A DNA stretch of 64,000 nucleotides from JBBATK01 sp044224515 (GCA_044224515.1 JBGAKH010000008.1:62001-126000); one strand, 5' to 3'. Counted from the stretch's first letter, positions 42,232 through 52,289 are shown. Notes: generated from the sequence alone by a model not told the origin. A program made the numbers and translations.

Positions 42232-43713
42232 ATGGCAAAACGTAAATCCGCTCCAAAGTTCGACAAGAAGGCCATTATCGAGGCTTTTGCCGAAATGGCA
42301 CGTCAGAAAGGCATTGACCGTGACTTGCTACAGGGATTGCTGGAAGAAACTCTGGGTATGATGGTGAAGAAGAAGTATGGCAATGACGCCAACTTCGACA
42401 TCATTGTAAACATGGAGAAGGGCGACATCGAAATCTATCTCACTCGTGAGATTGTAAAGTTCGTCTTGAATGAAGCAAAGGAAGTTTCCTTGGCAGAAGT
42501 TCAAGAGAAGAGCAAAGATTCCTTCGATCTGGGCGATGAGTTCATTGAGGAAATTTCCTTGGAAAACATTGGCCTCGAGTTTGGTCGCCGCATCATCACC
42601 TTGGCTCAACAAGCTCTGGCGCAGCGTATTCGCGACGTGGAGAAGGACAACATTTTCAACGAGTACGAACAGAAGGTTGGAGAAATCATTATTGGCGAAG
42701 TCTACCAGATTCGTCGTAACGATTTGCTCGTAATGCATGATAAGCACGAAATGCGTATGCCGCGTGAAGAGCAAATCCCCAACGAGCGTTACAAGAAGAA
42801 TTCTGCCATCAAATCGATTATCAAAGAAGTTCGACGTAGCGGCGCAAGCGGTCTGCCGGACATCATCCTCAGCCGTTCCGATGATCAGTTCCTTGCGCGT
42901 CTGTTTGAAATCGAAATCCCTGAAATCTTCGACGGTATCATAGAAATTAAAGCAATCGCCCGCGACCCCGGTGAGCGCTCCAAAGTTGCCGTTGTCAGCT
43001 ATGACGAACGTGTCGACCCGGTTGGAGCATGCGTGGGAATGAAGGGTATCCGTATTCACTCCATCGTGCGTGAGCTCGGTAACGAGAATATCGACGTGAT
43101 TGAATGGAGCAACGATCCTGTAACCTTTATTAAGCGTGCACTCTCCCCTGCAAAGGTAAAAGAGCTCACGATCGATAATGAAGCACGCACAGCTACCGTT
43201 GTCGTTCCCGACGACCAAGTTTCATTGGCAATCGGCCGTAGCGGACAAAACGTACGATTGGCTTCACGCATCACCGGTTATACCTTGACACTCATCAAGG
43301 AAGGTGGCGAGGATATTGAATTGATCGAGTTCCGTGATGAAATCGGACGTGAATTGTACGATGCCATCATCGAAGCTCACATCGATACAGCGCGTGAATT
43401 CTTGTCGGCCGACCTCAAGACTCTCGTGCAAATTCCGGGTATGTCTCCGGAAAAACTCATTGAGATCCGTGCTTTGATCCTCGAGGAGTTTGACGAAAGC
43501 GAAGTCAGTAACATTCGTGATCGCGTTATGGCTGCGGTCCTGGCTAACGATCCGGATAATGTTCCCACGATGTCGATCGAAGATGAAATCGGTGGAATGT
43601 TCTCGGACATGGTAAGCGACAGCGGCGATGACGACGATGAAGAAGGTAGTGAAGCTGCGGCTGAAGAGCGCGCAGATGATGCTGCCGGCGACAACAACGA
43701 GAATAACGAGTAA
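42232..43713 (+). CDS. nusA: Transcription termination/antitermination factor NusA
   Basis: 493 residues. NusA N-terminal domain (residues 1-125), S1 domain (IGEVYQIRRNDLLVMHDKHE), two KH domains (KVAVVSYDERVDPVGACVGMKG, then VSLAIGRSGQNVRLASRITG), a helix-hairpin-helix piece (VQIPGMSPEKLIEIRAL), and an acidic disordered tail (DSGDDDDEEGSEAAAEERAD). It binds RNA polymerase and controls pausing and termination. The start at 42232 (MAKRKSAPKFDKKAI) is normal; an upstream open frame from 42145 adds unrelated residues. It lies 108 bases after rimP. Confidence 0.95.
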   Translation: MAKRKSAPKFDKKAIIEAFAEMARQKGIDRDLLQGLLEETLGMMVKKKYGNDANFDIIVNMEKGDIEIYLTREIVKFVLNEAKEVSLAEVQEKSKDSFDLGDEFIEEISLENIGLEFGRRIITLAQQALAQRIRDVEKDNIFNEYEQKVGEIIIGEVYQIRRNDLLVMHDKHEMRMPREEQIPNERYKKNSAIKSIIKEVRRSGASGLPDIILSRSDDQFLARLFEIEIPEIFDGIIEIKAIARDPGERSKVAVVSYDERVDPVGACVGMKGIRIHSIVRELGNENIDVIEWSNDPVTFIKRALSPAKVKELTIDNEARTATVVVPDDQVSLAIGRSGQNVRLASRITGYTLTLIKEGGEDIELIEFRDEIGRELYDAIIEAHIDTAREFLSADLKTLVQIPGMSPEKLIEIRALILEEFDESEVSNIRDRVMAAVLANDPDNVPTMSIEDEIGGMFSDMVSDSGDDDDEEGSEAAAEERADDAAGDNNENNE

Positions 43714-43771
43714 CAAACACCATCAACACAGTGGTTTTCCATTGAGTTGTTGTTAGAAGATAAGCGCTTAT

Positions 43772-43791
43772 GCGGCGGGCAAGCCCGCCGC
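43772..43791. repeat. GC-rich hairpin between nusA and infB
   Basis: GCGGCGGGCAAGCCCGCCGC folds as an 8-bp stem with a CAAG loop; outer TAAGCG/CGCTTA bases add to it. No T run follows. It lies within the 192-base gap of the operon and could mark an internal processing or pausing site. Confidence 0.5.
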
Positions 43792-43905
43792 CGCTTACTC
43801 TCGCATAACACGCTTGTGGACGTGTAGCAGTCTCCACAGTACTACGGTGCCGGTAGCATTGCATTTGGCAATGCGCCACACCATTCACACTATACATCGC
43901 ATTAC

Positions 43906-46863
43906 ATGGCTGAAAAAAGAGAAAACAAGCTTTTCAAAGTCGCATCTCACCTGAACCTCGGGAAAGATGAGATTGTCGAGTTTTTGAAAACAAGAGGTTT
44001 CTCTATCGAGAATAAACCGACTGCGCAGTTGAGCGACGAAATGCTCGATGCCGTAACTGAAAAGTTCAGCAAAGAAGCCAAACTGGTTGAAAAGCAGCGC
44101 GAGAAGATTGAGAAACACAAGACTGTTGCACGCAAGAGCGACGCAACAGTATCGCTGCGTACCCGTGAGCAAGAACGCCTTGCAGAGCAAGAAGCCCGCG
44201 AAGCGACAGAACGTGCAGAGCGCGAACGCGCAGAAAAAACACGTCTCGACCGTGAAGCAGCAGAGCGTGCGGCTCGTGAAGAACTAGAGCGTGAACGCAA
44301 TGCCCGCGAGCAAGCAAAGCAAGAAGCAGCAGCAGCGGAGGCCGCAGCCCGCAAAGAGGCGGAAGCTGCAGCCACAGTAGCTGCACAACCTGCTGAGACA
44401 CCGGCTGCCGAAGCTGTCGCCGACATTCCTGCTGCCGACGCCGCAGTGGTAGCAAGTGCTGAAAAGCCCGTTGACGCTGCAGACGCAAGCACAAGTGAAA
44501 CGACCGGAGCTACAGCTGTTGATCCTGACGCAGGTGCAGTAGCTGAAGGCGAAGCCGGCGCTGAAGCAGGCGACGACGAAGCGGGCGATGAACTCAATGA
44601 AGACGGAACCAAGAAGAAGCGTAAACGAAAGAAAAACGTGGTCATCACGTCGGAGCCCGGAACGCGCCCGCAACTCCGTGGACTTACCGTCCTCGGCAAA
44701 GTTGAACTCCAGCCGGAGCGCAACTTCCGTACAGGTGATCGCGGTAAAAAGCCCGGTGAACGTAGTGGTAGCGGCAAACCCAATGATAGACCTATTACGA
44801 CTCCACTTTCAGAGATTCGTATCGGTGCCTACGCCGGAGGTGGTGGTGGCAATCGCACCTTCAAGAAGCCCGACGCAAAGAAAGGTGTAACACCGGCTGC
44901 CGCCAAGAAAGAGGCGGAACGCGAAAAGAAGCGCAAGAGAAACATGAAGGAGCAGGTCAGCGAAACAAACGTTGAACGCGCTATTCGTGAAACGCTGGCC
45001 GGAGCTGAAGAGACGACACTGGCACGTCAGCGTAGTCGCATCAAGCAAAAGAAGAAAGACGCTCGTGAAGAACGCGAACAAAAGCGTCAGGAGGAAATCC
45101 AACGCGAAAGCGGCATTCTGCGTGTCACGGAGTTTCTGTCGACAGCAGAACTAGCAAACTTCATGGGTGTAACCCCCGCGGAAATCATTACTAAGTGTTT
45201 TGCGCTCGGTTTGATGGTGAGCATCAACCAACGACTGGACAAAGAAACCATTCAGCTTATCGCCGATGACTACGGCTTCAGTGTCGAGTTCATCAGTGAG
45301 CAAGAGATTGATATCGAGAAGGACGAAGAGGATGATCCATCAACACTGCGCCAACGCCCGCCCATTGTTACAATCATGGGCCACGTTGACCACGGTAAGA
45401 CCTCATTGCTTGACTATATCCGTAGTGCCAACGTAGTTGCCGGTGAAGCCGGTGGTATTACCCAGCACATTGGTGCGTACAAAGTGGCGACGCAAAGTGG
45501 ACGCGAAATCGCCTTCCTTGATACCCCGGGTCACGAAGCGTTTACAGCTATGCGTGCGCGCGGTGCTCAAGTCACGGATATCGTAATTCTTGTAGTGGCT
45601 GCAGACGACAACGTCATGCCTCAAACACTCGAAGCGATCAGTCACGCACAAGCAGCGAACGTTCCTATGATCGTTGCTATCAACAAGATCGATAAGGAGA
45701 ACGCTAACGCTGACAACATCCGTCAACAACTTGCCAACAACAACGTTCTTGTTGAAGAATGGGGCGGTAAGTATCAATCTGCAGAGATCTCTGCCAAGAA
45801 AGGTATTAATGTCGACAAGCTGCTCGAGAAGGTCGTTCTAGAAGCTGATTTGTTGGAGCTTAAGGCTAATCCGGATCGTCCTGCTCGCGGTGCCGTTATT
45901 GAGGCACACGTCGATAAAGGTCGCGGAAACGTGTCTACCATCATGGTTCAAAAAGGTACCCTACATGTGGGTGATGTGTTCCTCTGCGGACAATTCTTCG
46001 GTCGTGTTCGCTCGATGTATGACGAACGCGGAAATCGTGTAGAGGAAGCCGGTCCTAGTACACCTGTACAAGTAACCGGTTTCGAAGGTCTGCCTGAAGC
46101 AGGCGATGTGTTGATTTGTTCCGAGAACGAAGCCGCACTGCGTGATGCTGCACAACAGCGACAAATCTTGCGTCGCGAACAGCAGCTGCGTCAGGTACGT
46201 CACACGACCTTGGACGACATCTCTGCTCAAATGCAACACGGCGGTGTCAAGGAACTTCGACTTATCCTCAAGACCGACGTAAGCGGTTCTCTCGAGGCGT
46301 TGACAGATTCCTTACTCAAGCTCTCGCGCGACGAAGTGAAGGTGCATGTGATTTACCGCGCGGTAGGTGCCATCAGCGAAAGCGATGTCATGCTAGCCGC
46401 TGCGTCGAACGCTGTCATCATTGGCTTCCAAGTTCCAATTCCTACTTCGGTTCGCAAGATTGTCGAGCGTGAAGCAGTGGATGTGCGACTGTACTCCATT
46501 ATCTACGACGCGATCAACGAAGTCAAGTTGGCTCTCGAAGGTATGTTGTCGCCGGATATCAAGGAAGAAGTCACCTCTCGTGTGGAAGTCCGTCAAGTCT
46601 TCAAGATCTCTCACATTGGTCAGGTTGCCGGTTGTTATGTGCTCAGTGGCACAATCACGCGCAACGACAAGCTTCGCATCATGCGCAACGGCTTTGAGAT
46701 CTTCAAGGGTACGGTTCAATCTTTGAAGCACGTGAAAGAAGACGCCAAGGAAATGCGCGCAGGTTTCGAGTGCGGTGTTACCATCAATGGTTTCAATGAC
46801 TATGAGCGTGGTGACGTCATCGAAACGTACAAGATCCTCGAAATCAAGAGAAAGCTTAGCTAG
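43906..46863 (+). CDS. infB: Translation initiation factor IF-2
   Basis: 985 residues. The IF2_N domain at the start (KLFKVASHLNLGKDEIVEFL) is followed by a long Ala/Glu/Arg-rich disordered part (about residues 75-400), a second IF2_N-like part (FLSTAELANFMGVTPAEIIT, about 410), and the G domain with GHVDHGKTSLLD (about 491), DTPGHEAF and NKIDKEN. Then the EF-Tu-like domains 2-4 and the initiator-tRNA-binding C-terminal end. It places fMet-tRNA on the 30S subunit. Its length is typical for Bacteroidota. Confidence 0.97.
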   Translation: MAEKRENKLFKVASHLNLGKDEIVEFLKTRGFSIENKPTAQLSDEMLDAVTEKFSKEAKLVEKQREKIEKHKTVARKSDATVSLRTREQERLAEQEAREATERAERERAEKTRLDREAAERAAREELERERNAREQAKQEAAAAEAAARKEAEAAATVAAQPAETPAAEAVADIPAADAAVVASAEKPVDAADASTSETTGATAVDPDAGAVAEGEAGAEAGDDEAGDELNEDGTKKKRKRKKNVVITSEPGTRPQLRGLTVLGKVELQPERNFRTGDRGKKPGERSGSGKPNDRPITTPLSEIRIGAYAGGGGGNRTFKKPDAKKGVTPAAAKKEAEREKKRKRNMKEQVSETNVERAIRETLAGAEETTLARQRSRIKQKKKDAREEREQKRQEEIQRESGILRVTEFLSTAELANFMGVTPAEIITKCFALGLMVSINQRLDKETIQLIADDYGFSVEFISEQEIDIEKDEEDDPSTLRQRPPIVTIMGHVDHGKTSLLDYIRSANVVAGEAGGITQHIGAYKVATQSGREIAFLDTPGHEAFTAMRARGAQVTDIVILVVAADDNVMPQTLEAISHAQAANVPMIVAINKIDKENANADNIRQQLANNNVLVEEWGGKYQSAEISAKKGINVDKLLEKVVLEADLLELKANPDRPARGAVIEAHVDKGRGNVSTIMVQKGTLHVGDVFLCGQFFGRVRSMYDERGNRVEEAGPSTPVQVTGFEGLPEAGDVLICSENEAALRDAAQQRQILRREQQLRQVRHTTLDDISAQMQHGGVKELRLILKTDVSGSLEALTDSLLKLSRDEVKVHVIYRAVGAISESDVMLAAASNAVIIGFQVPIPTSVRKIVEREAVDVRLYSIIYDAINEVKLALEGMLSPDIKEEVTSRVEVRQVFKISHIGQVAGCYVLSGTITRNDKLRIMRNGFEIFKGTVQSLKHVKEDAKEMRAGFECGVTINGFNDYERGDVIETYKILEIKRKLS

Positions 46864-46869
46864 TAGCTT

Positions 46870-47262
46870 ATGTCTGTACGCGCACAAAAAGTTGGCAGCG
46901 AAATCCGCAAAGCCCTTACACTGACGATGGACGCGTTTACACGCGACCATGGTGGAGGCATGCTCACGATCACCAATGTGGTCATGTCGCCGGATCTCAG
47001 CATTGCCAAAGTGTACTTGAGTGTTTTTGGTAGTCCTAAGAATTCTCAACAGATACTCAAGGCTCTAGCCGCCGAAGAGTATCGATTCAAGAAAGCCATC
47101 GTTAGTAACCTACGCTTACGTATTGTACCTGAGCTGAGGTTTTACATCGATAGTTCCTTGGATGAGGTTGATCGTATAACACAGATTCTGAAAGAGAATC
47201 CGCCCTTCCATCCTGAATCATCGAATGAATCCGATGTTGATGCTGAAGAGACAGAACTCTAA
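46870..47262 (+). CDS. rbfA: Ribosome-binding factor A
   Basis: 130 residues with the RbfA KH-like fold: RAQKVGSEIRKALTLTMDAF, GGMLTITNVVMSPDLSIAKVYLSVFG, ALAAEEYRFKKAIVSNLRLRIVPELRFYID, SSLDEVDRITQIL. It helps mature the 30S subunit. It starts 6 bases after the infB stop and ends in an acidic tail (DVDAEETEL) that overlaps the truB start region. Confidence 0.93.
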   Translation: MSVRAQKVGSEIRKALTLTMDAFTRDHGGGMLTITNVVMSPDLSIAKVYLSVFGSPKNSQQILKALAAEEYRFKKAIVSNLRLRIVPELRFYIDSSLDEVDRITQILKENPPFHPESSNESDVDAEETEL

Positions 47263-47986
47263 AGACTGTATCGAATGGTTGAATACAGCCGGCTCAGAAG
47301 GCGCGGCGGTGCTCATTGACAAAGAACTACGCTGGACCTCGTTCGACGTGGTTGCCAAACTTCGTACTGTGCTACGCATCAAGAAAATTGGTCACGCAGG
47401 CACGCTCGATCCCCTTGCATCCGGTCTTTTGATCGTTTGCTGTGGAAAGGCAACCAAAAGCATCGAGTCGTTTCAGGACATGCCGAAGGAGTATCTCGCT
47501 GAGATACGTCTGGGAGCCGTGACGGAAACCTACGACTCAGAAAAACCGGAAGAGCAGCTTTGCGATGTCAGTCATCTTCAAGAAGAAGGCATCCAAGAGG
47601 CGCTTCGTGCCTTCGTCGGTGAGATCGATCAAATTCCGCCAATGTATTCGGCACGAAAGGTCAGCGGAAAGCGACTATATGAACTGGCGCGTAAAGGACA
47701 AGAGATTGAGCGTCCGTCACGACGGGTTCAAATCCATGAACTCATCGTTGAAGACTATACAACTCCCCTGCTTCGCGTTCGTGTTCGTTGCTCAAAAGGC
47801 ACGTACGTGCGAAGTCTGGCTCACGATCTTGGTCAGGCCTTGGGTTGCGGTGGCTACTTGTCGTCGCTGCGGCGGACGAAGATTGGTGAGTATTCGGTTG
47901 ACGACGCACTGACTATTGCTGAATTGAGTGACGCGTTCCATCCGAAGCCTTTTTCTCAGAACGATGCCGACGTTGTTTCTGCATGA
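47225..47986 (+). CDS. truB: tRNA pseudouridine-55 synthase TruB
   Basis: Up to 253 residues. The catalytic Asp is in HAGTLDPLASGLLIVCCG; YDSEKPEEQ and the PUA-like basic strand region (RVRCSKGTYVRSLAHDLGQAL) fit TruB. It makes pseudouridine 55 in the T-loop of tRNAs. Three in-frame ATG codons (47225, 47234, 47240) are possible; all overlap rbfA by 23-38 bases, suggesting translational coupling. The conserved part starts about 20 residues in (GAAVLIDKELRWTSFDVV). Confidence 0.93.
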   Translation: MNPMLMLKRQNSKDCIEWLNTAGSEGAAVLIDKELRWTSFDVVAKLRTVLRIKKIGHAGTLDPLASGLLIVCCGKATKSIESFQDMPKEYLAEIRLGAVTETYDSEKPEEQLCDVSHLQEEGIQEALRAFVGEIDQIPPMYSARKVSGKRLYELARKGQEIERPSRRVQIHELIVEDYTTPLLRVRVRCSKGTYVRSLAHDLGQALGCGGYLSSLRRTKIGEYSVDDALTIAELSDAFHPKPFSQNDADVVSA

Positions 47987-48136
47987 GTCCGAGTCTTGGC
48001 GACGAGTATCGGCTTGGAGCATGCTCAGGCAAAGTACCGGTACGCTGAACGCAGACAGAAGAGTATTGAGTGGTCACTTAGTTCATCGGACCTGAGTGTA
48101 CCGTGCATCGCAAGGAAGACAGAACAACGATAGTAT

Positions 48137-49078
48137 ATGTTGATAATACGCGACATCAATTCAATGGAACGCGATGCACAGAGCATCGTGACGGTGGGCA
48201 CCTTTGACGGCGTTCATCGTGGCCATAAGGAAATTATCAAGCGCATGCAAGCTATTGCTGCAGAGCGCGGAGGACGCGTTGTGGTAGTCACCTTTGATCC
48301 GCACCCTCAAATAGTGCTGAACAAAGCAGGACGTGAGCCATTGAAATTGTTGAGCTCTGTGAATGAACGACTGAAGCTTCTAGCTGAAGCGCAAGTGCAC
48401 AGTACGGTAGTAGTCCCCTTCACCTTCGAGTTCGCTCGAACGAGTGCGGAGAGTTTCGTACGTGATATCATTCATCGCTTCATTGGTATTGACACGTTTT
48501 TGTTGGGACACGACCACAACTTTGGTAAGGATCGTGAAGGAAACGAAGAACTGCTGAGAAGCATCGGTGCCGATCTTGGTTTCACCGTTGAGCAAGTTCC
48601 GCCGCTGATGATGGACGATGTCAAAATCAGCAGCACGCAAATACGCAATGCACTGAAGGACTATCGTCTGGACGTGGCAAATGCAATGTTGGGATACGAC
48701 TATGCGTTAGACGGTATTGTGGTTGAGGGCGACGGACGTGGTCGTCGCTTGGGATATCCCACAGCCAACGTCGAAGCCATTGAACCGCACAAGTTGTTGC
48801 CGGCAAATGGCGTGTATTGGGTATCAGCCTTCATTGACAACAAACGTGTGTATGGAATGGCAAATATTGGTACACGACCAACATTTACCGACGACACAAC
48901 ACCGCGCTTGGAAGTACACTTTTTTGACTTCACTTCAAATTTGTACAATCGGCGGGTGGTCGTGAGTTTTCATGCCTTCATACGTCGCGAAATGAAATTC
49001 GACAGCATCGACATCTTTTGGTCGCAGCTGAGAGAAGACAAAGAAAAGTGCGAAGAGCTCATGGCTCGCGGTCACTAA
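48137..49078 (+). CDS. ribF: Bifunctional riboflavin kinase / FAD synthetase
   Basis: 313 residues. The FAD synthetase N-terminal part has the nucleotidyltransferase motif GTFDGVHRGHKEII (HxGH), VTFDPHP and ISSTQIRNAL; the flavokinase C-terminal part has GRRLGYPTANVEA, YGMANIGTRPTF, EVHFFDF and FWSQLREDKE. It turns riboflavin into FMN and FAD. It follows truB by 150 bases in the same direction, an arrangement seen widely in bacteria. Confidence 0.94.
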   Translation: MLIIRDINSMERDAQSIVTVGTFDGVHRGHKEIIKRMQAIAAERGGRVVVVTFDPHPQIVLNKAGREPLKLLSSVNERLKLLAEAQVHSTVVVPFTFEFARTSAESFVRDIIHRFIGIDTFLLGHDHNFGKDREGNEELLRSIGADLGFTVEQVPPLMMDDVKISSTQIRNALKDYRLDVANAMLGYDYALDGIVVEGDGRGRRLGYPTANVEAIEPHKLLPANGVYWVSAFIDNKRVYGMANIGTRPTFTDDTTPRLEVHFFDFTSNLYNRRVVVSFHAFIRREMKFDSIDIFWSQLREDKEKCEELMARGH

Positions 49079-49433
49079 GACTACAGTGCATGCAGCCCTC
49101 TTCAATCTAGCGCCGGCGCAGCGCAGTGATGGTTAGCGTCAGGTTTAGCGACATTGCCTGCAATACTCGCAGGGCAAAGTCTGCTAACAATTCGGTTGAG
49201 CAGAGTAGTGAACCGCTGAAGCCGTGGACTAACAAACTGCGGTGAACAGAGTTTACGAGACGAAGTGCTAGCAGTACTGTGTTCGAGACAGACCAAGACA
49301 ACACTTCTCGCCTACGAATGGTAGGAGTTGTAAGAGTGGTACCGAACAGTGGCAGGCCGGTTGACGAGAATTTATAGTCGGTTATTAGAGTAGTCATCAT
49401 ACATTTTTTCCATTCATTCATTTTTTTACTGTT
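49079..49433. other. 355-base gap between ribF and rpsO
   Basis: No gene supported. It contains a GC palindrome region (GCGCCGGCGC near 49109-49118) near the ribF end, and a T-rich stretch just before rpsO that may hold its promoter, but no clean -7 element. Confidence 0.4.
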
Positions 49434-49700
49434 ATGGTCTCTAAAGAGCGCAAAGCTGAATTGATCTCCCAATACGGAGGCGCAGCTACAAACACCGGTT
49501 CTCCAGAAGCACAAGTTGCAATTCTTACCGAGCATATCAATTTGCTCCAAGTGCACTTGGACACGCATAAGAAGGATCACTCGAGCCGACGTGGACTCAT
49601 TCAATTGGTCAACAAGCGTCGTACGCTCCTGAACTTCTTGCAGAGCCGCGACATCAAGCGCTACCGCGCAATCTTGGCGTCATTGAATCTCCGTAAGTAA
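49434..49700 (+). CDS. rpsO: 30S ribosomal protein S15
   Basis: 88 residues, complete: VSKERKAELISQYGG, NTGSPEAQVAILTEHINLLQ, HLDTHKKDHSSRRGLIQLV, and NKRRTLLNFLQSRDIKRYRA. It binds 16S rRNA in the platform. It is directly before pnp, the classical rpsO-pnp pair. Confidence 0.97.
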   Translation: MVSKERKAELISQYGGAATNTGSPEAQVAILTEHINLLQVHLDTHKKDHSSRRGLIQLVNKRRTLLNFLQSRDIKRYRAILASLNLRK

Positions 49701-49734
49701 CAGACACTCCCTTGCCAAGGGTAAACGGCACAAC

Positions 49735-49753
49735 CTGCGCCACTAGGGCGCAG
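49735..49753. terminator. Hairpin between rpsO and pnp
   Basis: CTGCGCC and GGCGCAG pair across a 5-base loop. No T run follows. In E. coli this junction has an RNase III-type control stem; a role in processing of the rpsO-pnp mRNA is an inference. Confidence 0.5.
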
Positions 49754-49783
49754 TTCATGAACTAACAAACGAGAATTACATTT

Positions 49784-52024
49784 ATGGCAGTTCAAAGAGT
49801 TTCAACTCTCATCAACGGCAAAGAGTATTCGATTGAAACCGGACGCTTTGCCAAGTTGGCCGGTGGTGCGGTGATGGTACGTTATGGTGATACTATGATT
49901 TTGGTCACCGTTTGTGCAGCCAGCGATCCGAAGCCGGACATCGATTTCATGCCTCTGACCGTTGAGTATCGCGAGAAGTCTGCGTCTGCAGGAAAGATTC
50001 CCGGTGGTTTCTTCCGTCGCGAAGGTCGTCCTTCCGAAAAAGAAATCCTCTCGGCTCGTCTTATTGACCGTCCGATTCGTCCGATGTTCCCTGAAGGTTG
50101 GCGTTGCGATACGCAGATCATTGCAACTGTATTCAGTGCCGATGATGAGAACGAACCGAACTCACTCGGAATGGTTGGAGCATCTGCAGCACTCATGATC
50201 AGCGACGTTCCCTTTAATGGACCGGTCTCCGAAGTGCACGTTGGACGCGTTGACGGTGAGCTGATTATCAATCCGAGCTACAAGCAACTAGAGCTTTCGG
50301 ACTTAGAAATCACCGTGGCCGGTACTGACGATTCCATCGCAATGGTTGAAGGTATTTCCAAGGAAATCAGCGAAGAAGATTTCTTGGAAGCCCTCGAGTT
50401 TGCGCACAAGAACATTCGTAAACTGAATGCACTGCAACGCGAATTGGCATCGATGCTCAGCATCACAAAGCGTGAGTTTGCTCCACCGAGTCGTCCTGAA
50501 GCCATTGAAACACTCGTTCGCGGCATCGCTGCCCCGAAGGTCAAGAATCAGCTCAAAAACCCGAGTGCCAAAGAAGATCGCATTCTCTTCCGTCGTGCGC
50601 TGAAAGAGGAAGTTCTTGCAGCGGCCAGCGCTGCCTTCGCAACCGACGAAGCATACGCCGGCATAGATTTGAAGAAGATGTGCGACGGCATTCTGACCGA
50701 CGTCGAGTACGAAGAAATGCGCGCCATGATTTTGAAGGAAGGTCGTCGCTTGGATGGTCGCAATACCACAACGGTTCGTCCCATCGCTTGCGAAACCGGT
50801 CTGCTTCCGCGCACACACGGCTCCGCGCTCTTCACTCGTGGCGAAACACAGTCTCTTACTACCGTAACTCTCGGCACCGCACGTGATGAACAGATTGTAG
50901 ACGGTTTGTTGCCGACATACGATCGTCATTACATGCTGCACTATAACTTCCCTCCGTTCAGCACTGGCGAAACCGGTCGTACGGGCGGTACAAGTCGTCG
51001 CGAAATCGGTCACGGAAACCTTGCCGAGCGCGCATTACAACCCATGATGCCGGCAAAGGCCGACTTCCCTTACACAATTCGCATTGTGTCGGATATTCTC
51101 GAGTCCAACGGTTCATCATCCATGGCAACTGTATGCGCCGGCTCTTTGGCTTGTATGGATGCAGGCTTGCCTCTTAAGAAGCAGGTTGCAGGTATCGCCA
51201 TGGGTCTCATCAAAGAAGGCGATGATGTGGCTGTACTCAGCGACATTTTGGGCGATGAAGATCACTTGGGTGACATGGACTTCAAGGTAGCAGGTACACA
51301 AGACGGAATCACTGCTTGTCAAATGGACATCAAGATCCAAGGTCTCAGCGTTGACATCATGCAGCAGGCTCTTGAGCAAGCGCGTGAAGGTCGCATGCAC
51401 ATCCTTGGAAAGATGAACGAGACACTCTCGGCTCCGAAGGACGATCTTTCACCATTTGCTCCGCGTTTGACAACCATTAAGGTTCCTGTTGAATTCATCG
51501 GTGCGGTCATCGGACCGGGCGGTGAAATGATTCGCTCCATCACTAAGGAAACCAATACCGAAATCAATATTGAAGACGATGGTACCATCACCATCGCAGC
51601 GGTTAAGGGCGAACACGCACAAGCAGCTGTCGATTGGATCATGGGCCTCGTTCGCATGCCTGAAGTTGGAACAGTGTACAACGCAAAGGTCAAAGAAGTT
51701 CGTGAAGGTCTCGGTGCTATCATGGAATTCTTGCCGAAGAAGCAAGGCTTGCTCCACATTTCTCAAATCGCTCACGAGCGTATTGAGCATGTGGGAGATG
51801 TCATGAAGGCCGGCGATATCGTTGAGGTGAAACTCATCGAAGTCCAGCCTGATGGCAAGTTCCGCTTGAGCCGCAAAGCTCTACTCCCGCGTCCGGAAGG
51901 AATGCCGGAGGAAGAAGAACGTCCGCGTCGTCCCTACAGTGACCGTCCTCGTGGCGGAGACCGCGGTGGCGATCGAGGCGGCGACCGCCGTGGCGGACCA
52001 CGTGGTCCGCGCCGCGACGGATAA
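49784..52024 (+). CDS. pnp: Polyribonucleotide nucleotidyltransferase (PNPase)
   Basis: 746 residues. Two RNase PH-like cores with a helical linker; the phosphate-binding region is in GETGRTGGTSRREIGHGNLA. The catalytic second core is DILGDEDHLGDMDFKVAGT. The KH domain has GAVIGPGGEMIRSI and is followed by an S1 domain (FLPKKQGLLHISQIAHERIE). The tail after about residue 715 is Arg/Gly-rich with RGGDRGGDRGGDRRGG, i.e. RGG-like repeats that are not in E. coli PNPase. It degrades and tails RNA. Ends at a strong terminator. Confidence 0.96.
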   Translation: MAVQRVSTLINGKEYSIETGRFAKLAGGAVMVRYGDTMILVTVCAASDPKPDIDFMPLTVEYREKSASAGKIPGGFFRREGRPSEKEILSARLIDRPIRPMFPEGWRCDTQIIATVFSADDENEPNSLGMVGASAALMISDVPFNGPVSEVHVGRVDGELIINPSYKQLELSDLEITVAGTDDSIAMVEGISKEISEEDFLEALEFAHKNIRKLNALQRELASMLSITKREFAPPSRPEAIETLVRGIAAPKVKNQLKNPSAKEDRILFRRALKEEVLAAASAAFATDEAYAGIDLKKMCDGILTDVEYEEMRAMILKEGRRLDGRNTTTVRPIACETGLLPRTHGSALFTRGETQSLTTVTLGTARDEQIVDGLLPTYDRHYMLHYNFPPFSTGETGRTGGTSRREIGHGNLAERALQPMMPAKADFPYTIRIVSDILESNGSSSMATVCAGSLACMDAGLPLKKQVAGIAMGLIKEGDDVAVLSDILGDEDHLGDMDFKVAGTQDGITACQMDIKIQGLSVDIMQQALEQAREGRMHILGKMNETLSAPKDDLSPFAPRLTTIKVPVEFIGAVIGPGGEMIRSITKETNTEINIEDDGTITIAAVKGEHAQAAVDWIMGLVRMPEVGTVYNAKVKEVREGLGAIMEFLPKKQGLLHISQIAHERIEHVGDVMKAGDIVEVKLIEVQPDGKFRLSRKALLPRPEGMPEEEERPRRPYSDRPRGGDRGGDRGGDRRGGPRGPRRDG

Positions 52025-52044
52025 TTCGATGCGCACACTTTAGG

Positions 52045-52086
52045 AAACAAAAAACCCTATCCGTTGTCGGATGGGGTTTTTTGTTT
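52045..52086 (+). terminator. Intrinsic terminator of pnp
   Basis: Arms AAACAAAAAACCCTATCCG and CGGATGGGGTTTTTTGTTT pair around a TTGT loop (one G-T wobble), with a T-rich tail. Its symmetry makes it usable on both strands. Confidence 0.9.
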
Positions 52087-52289
52087 TTCTTTATCCGTGC
52101 CGATAACTTTGTAGCTGTACATGGCGTCAAATAGCTTCCGAATCAGGCAGCCCGAGTGAATGACTCCTCAAGAAAAGCTACTCCTTTAGGCAGTTAGATC
52201 TTGAGTTTCGCAACGCTCGCCGGAAGGCGTCTCGACAACCCTGTACGTATTTTTTATAGCATTCTATTCATTTTCTCCGAGAGGTTTAC

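Noticed and set aside
42328..43218. 296-codon antisense frame over nusA
   Set aside because: It is the shadow of the strongly conserved nusA gene; no signal, motif or ribosome site.
44284..44783. Minus-strand frames over the Ala/Glu-rich part of infB
   Set aside because: They arise from low-complexity codons of infB, giving Ser/Ala/Arg-rich or Leu-rich strings.
47725..47735. GGTTCAAATCC, like a tRNA T-loop
   Set aside because: It lies inside truB in frame and has no acceptor or anticodon arms around it.
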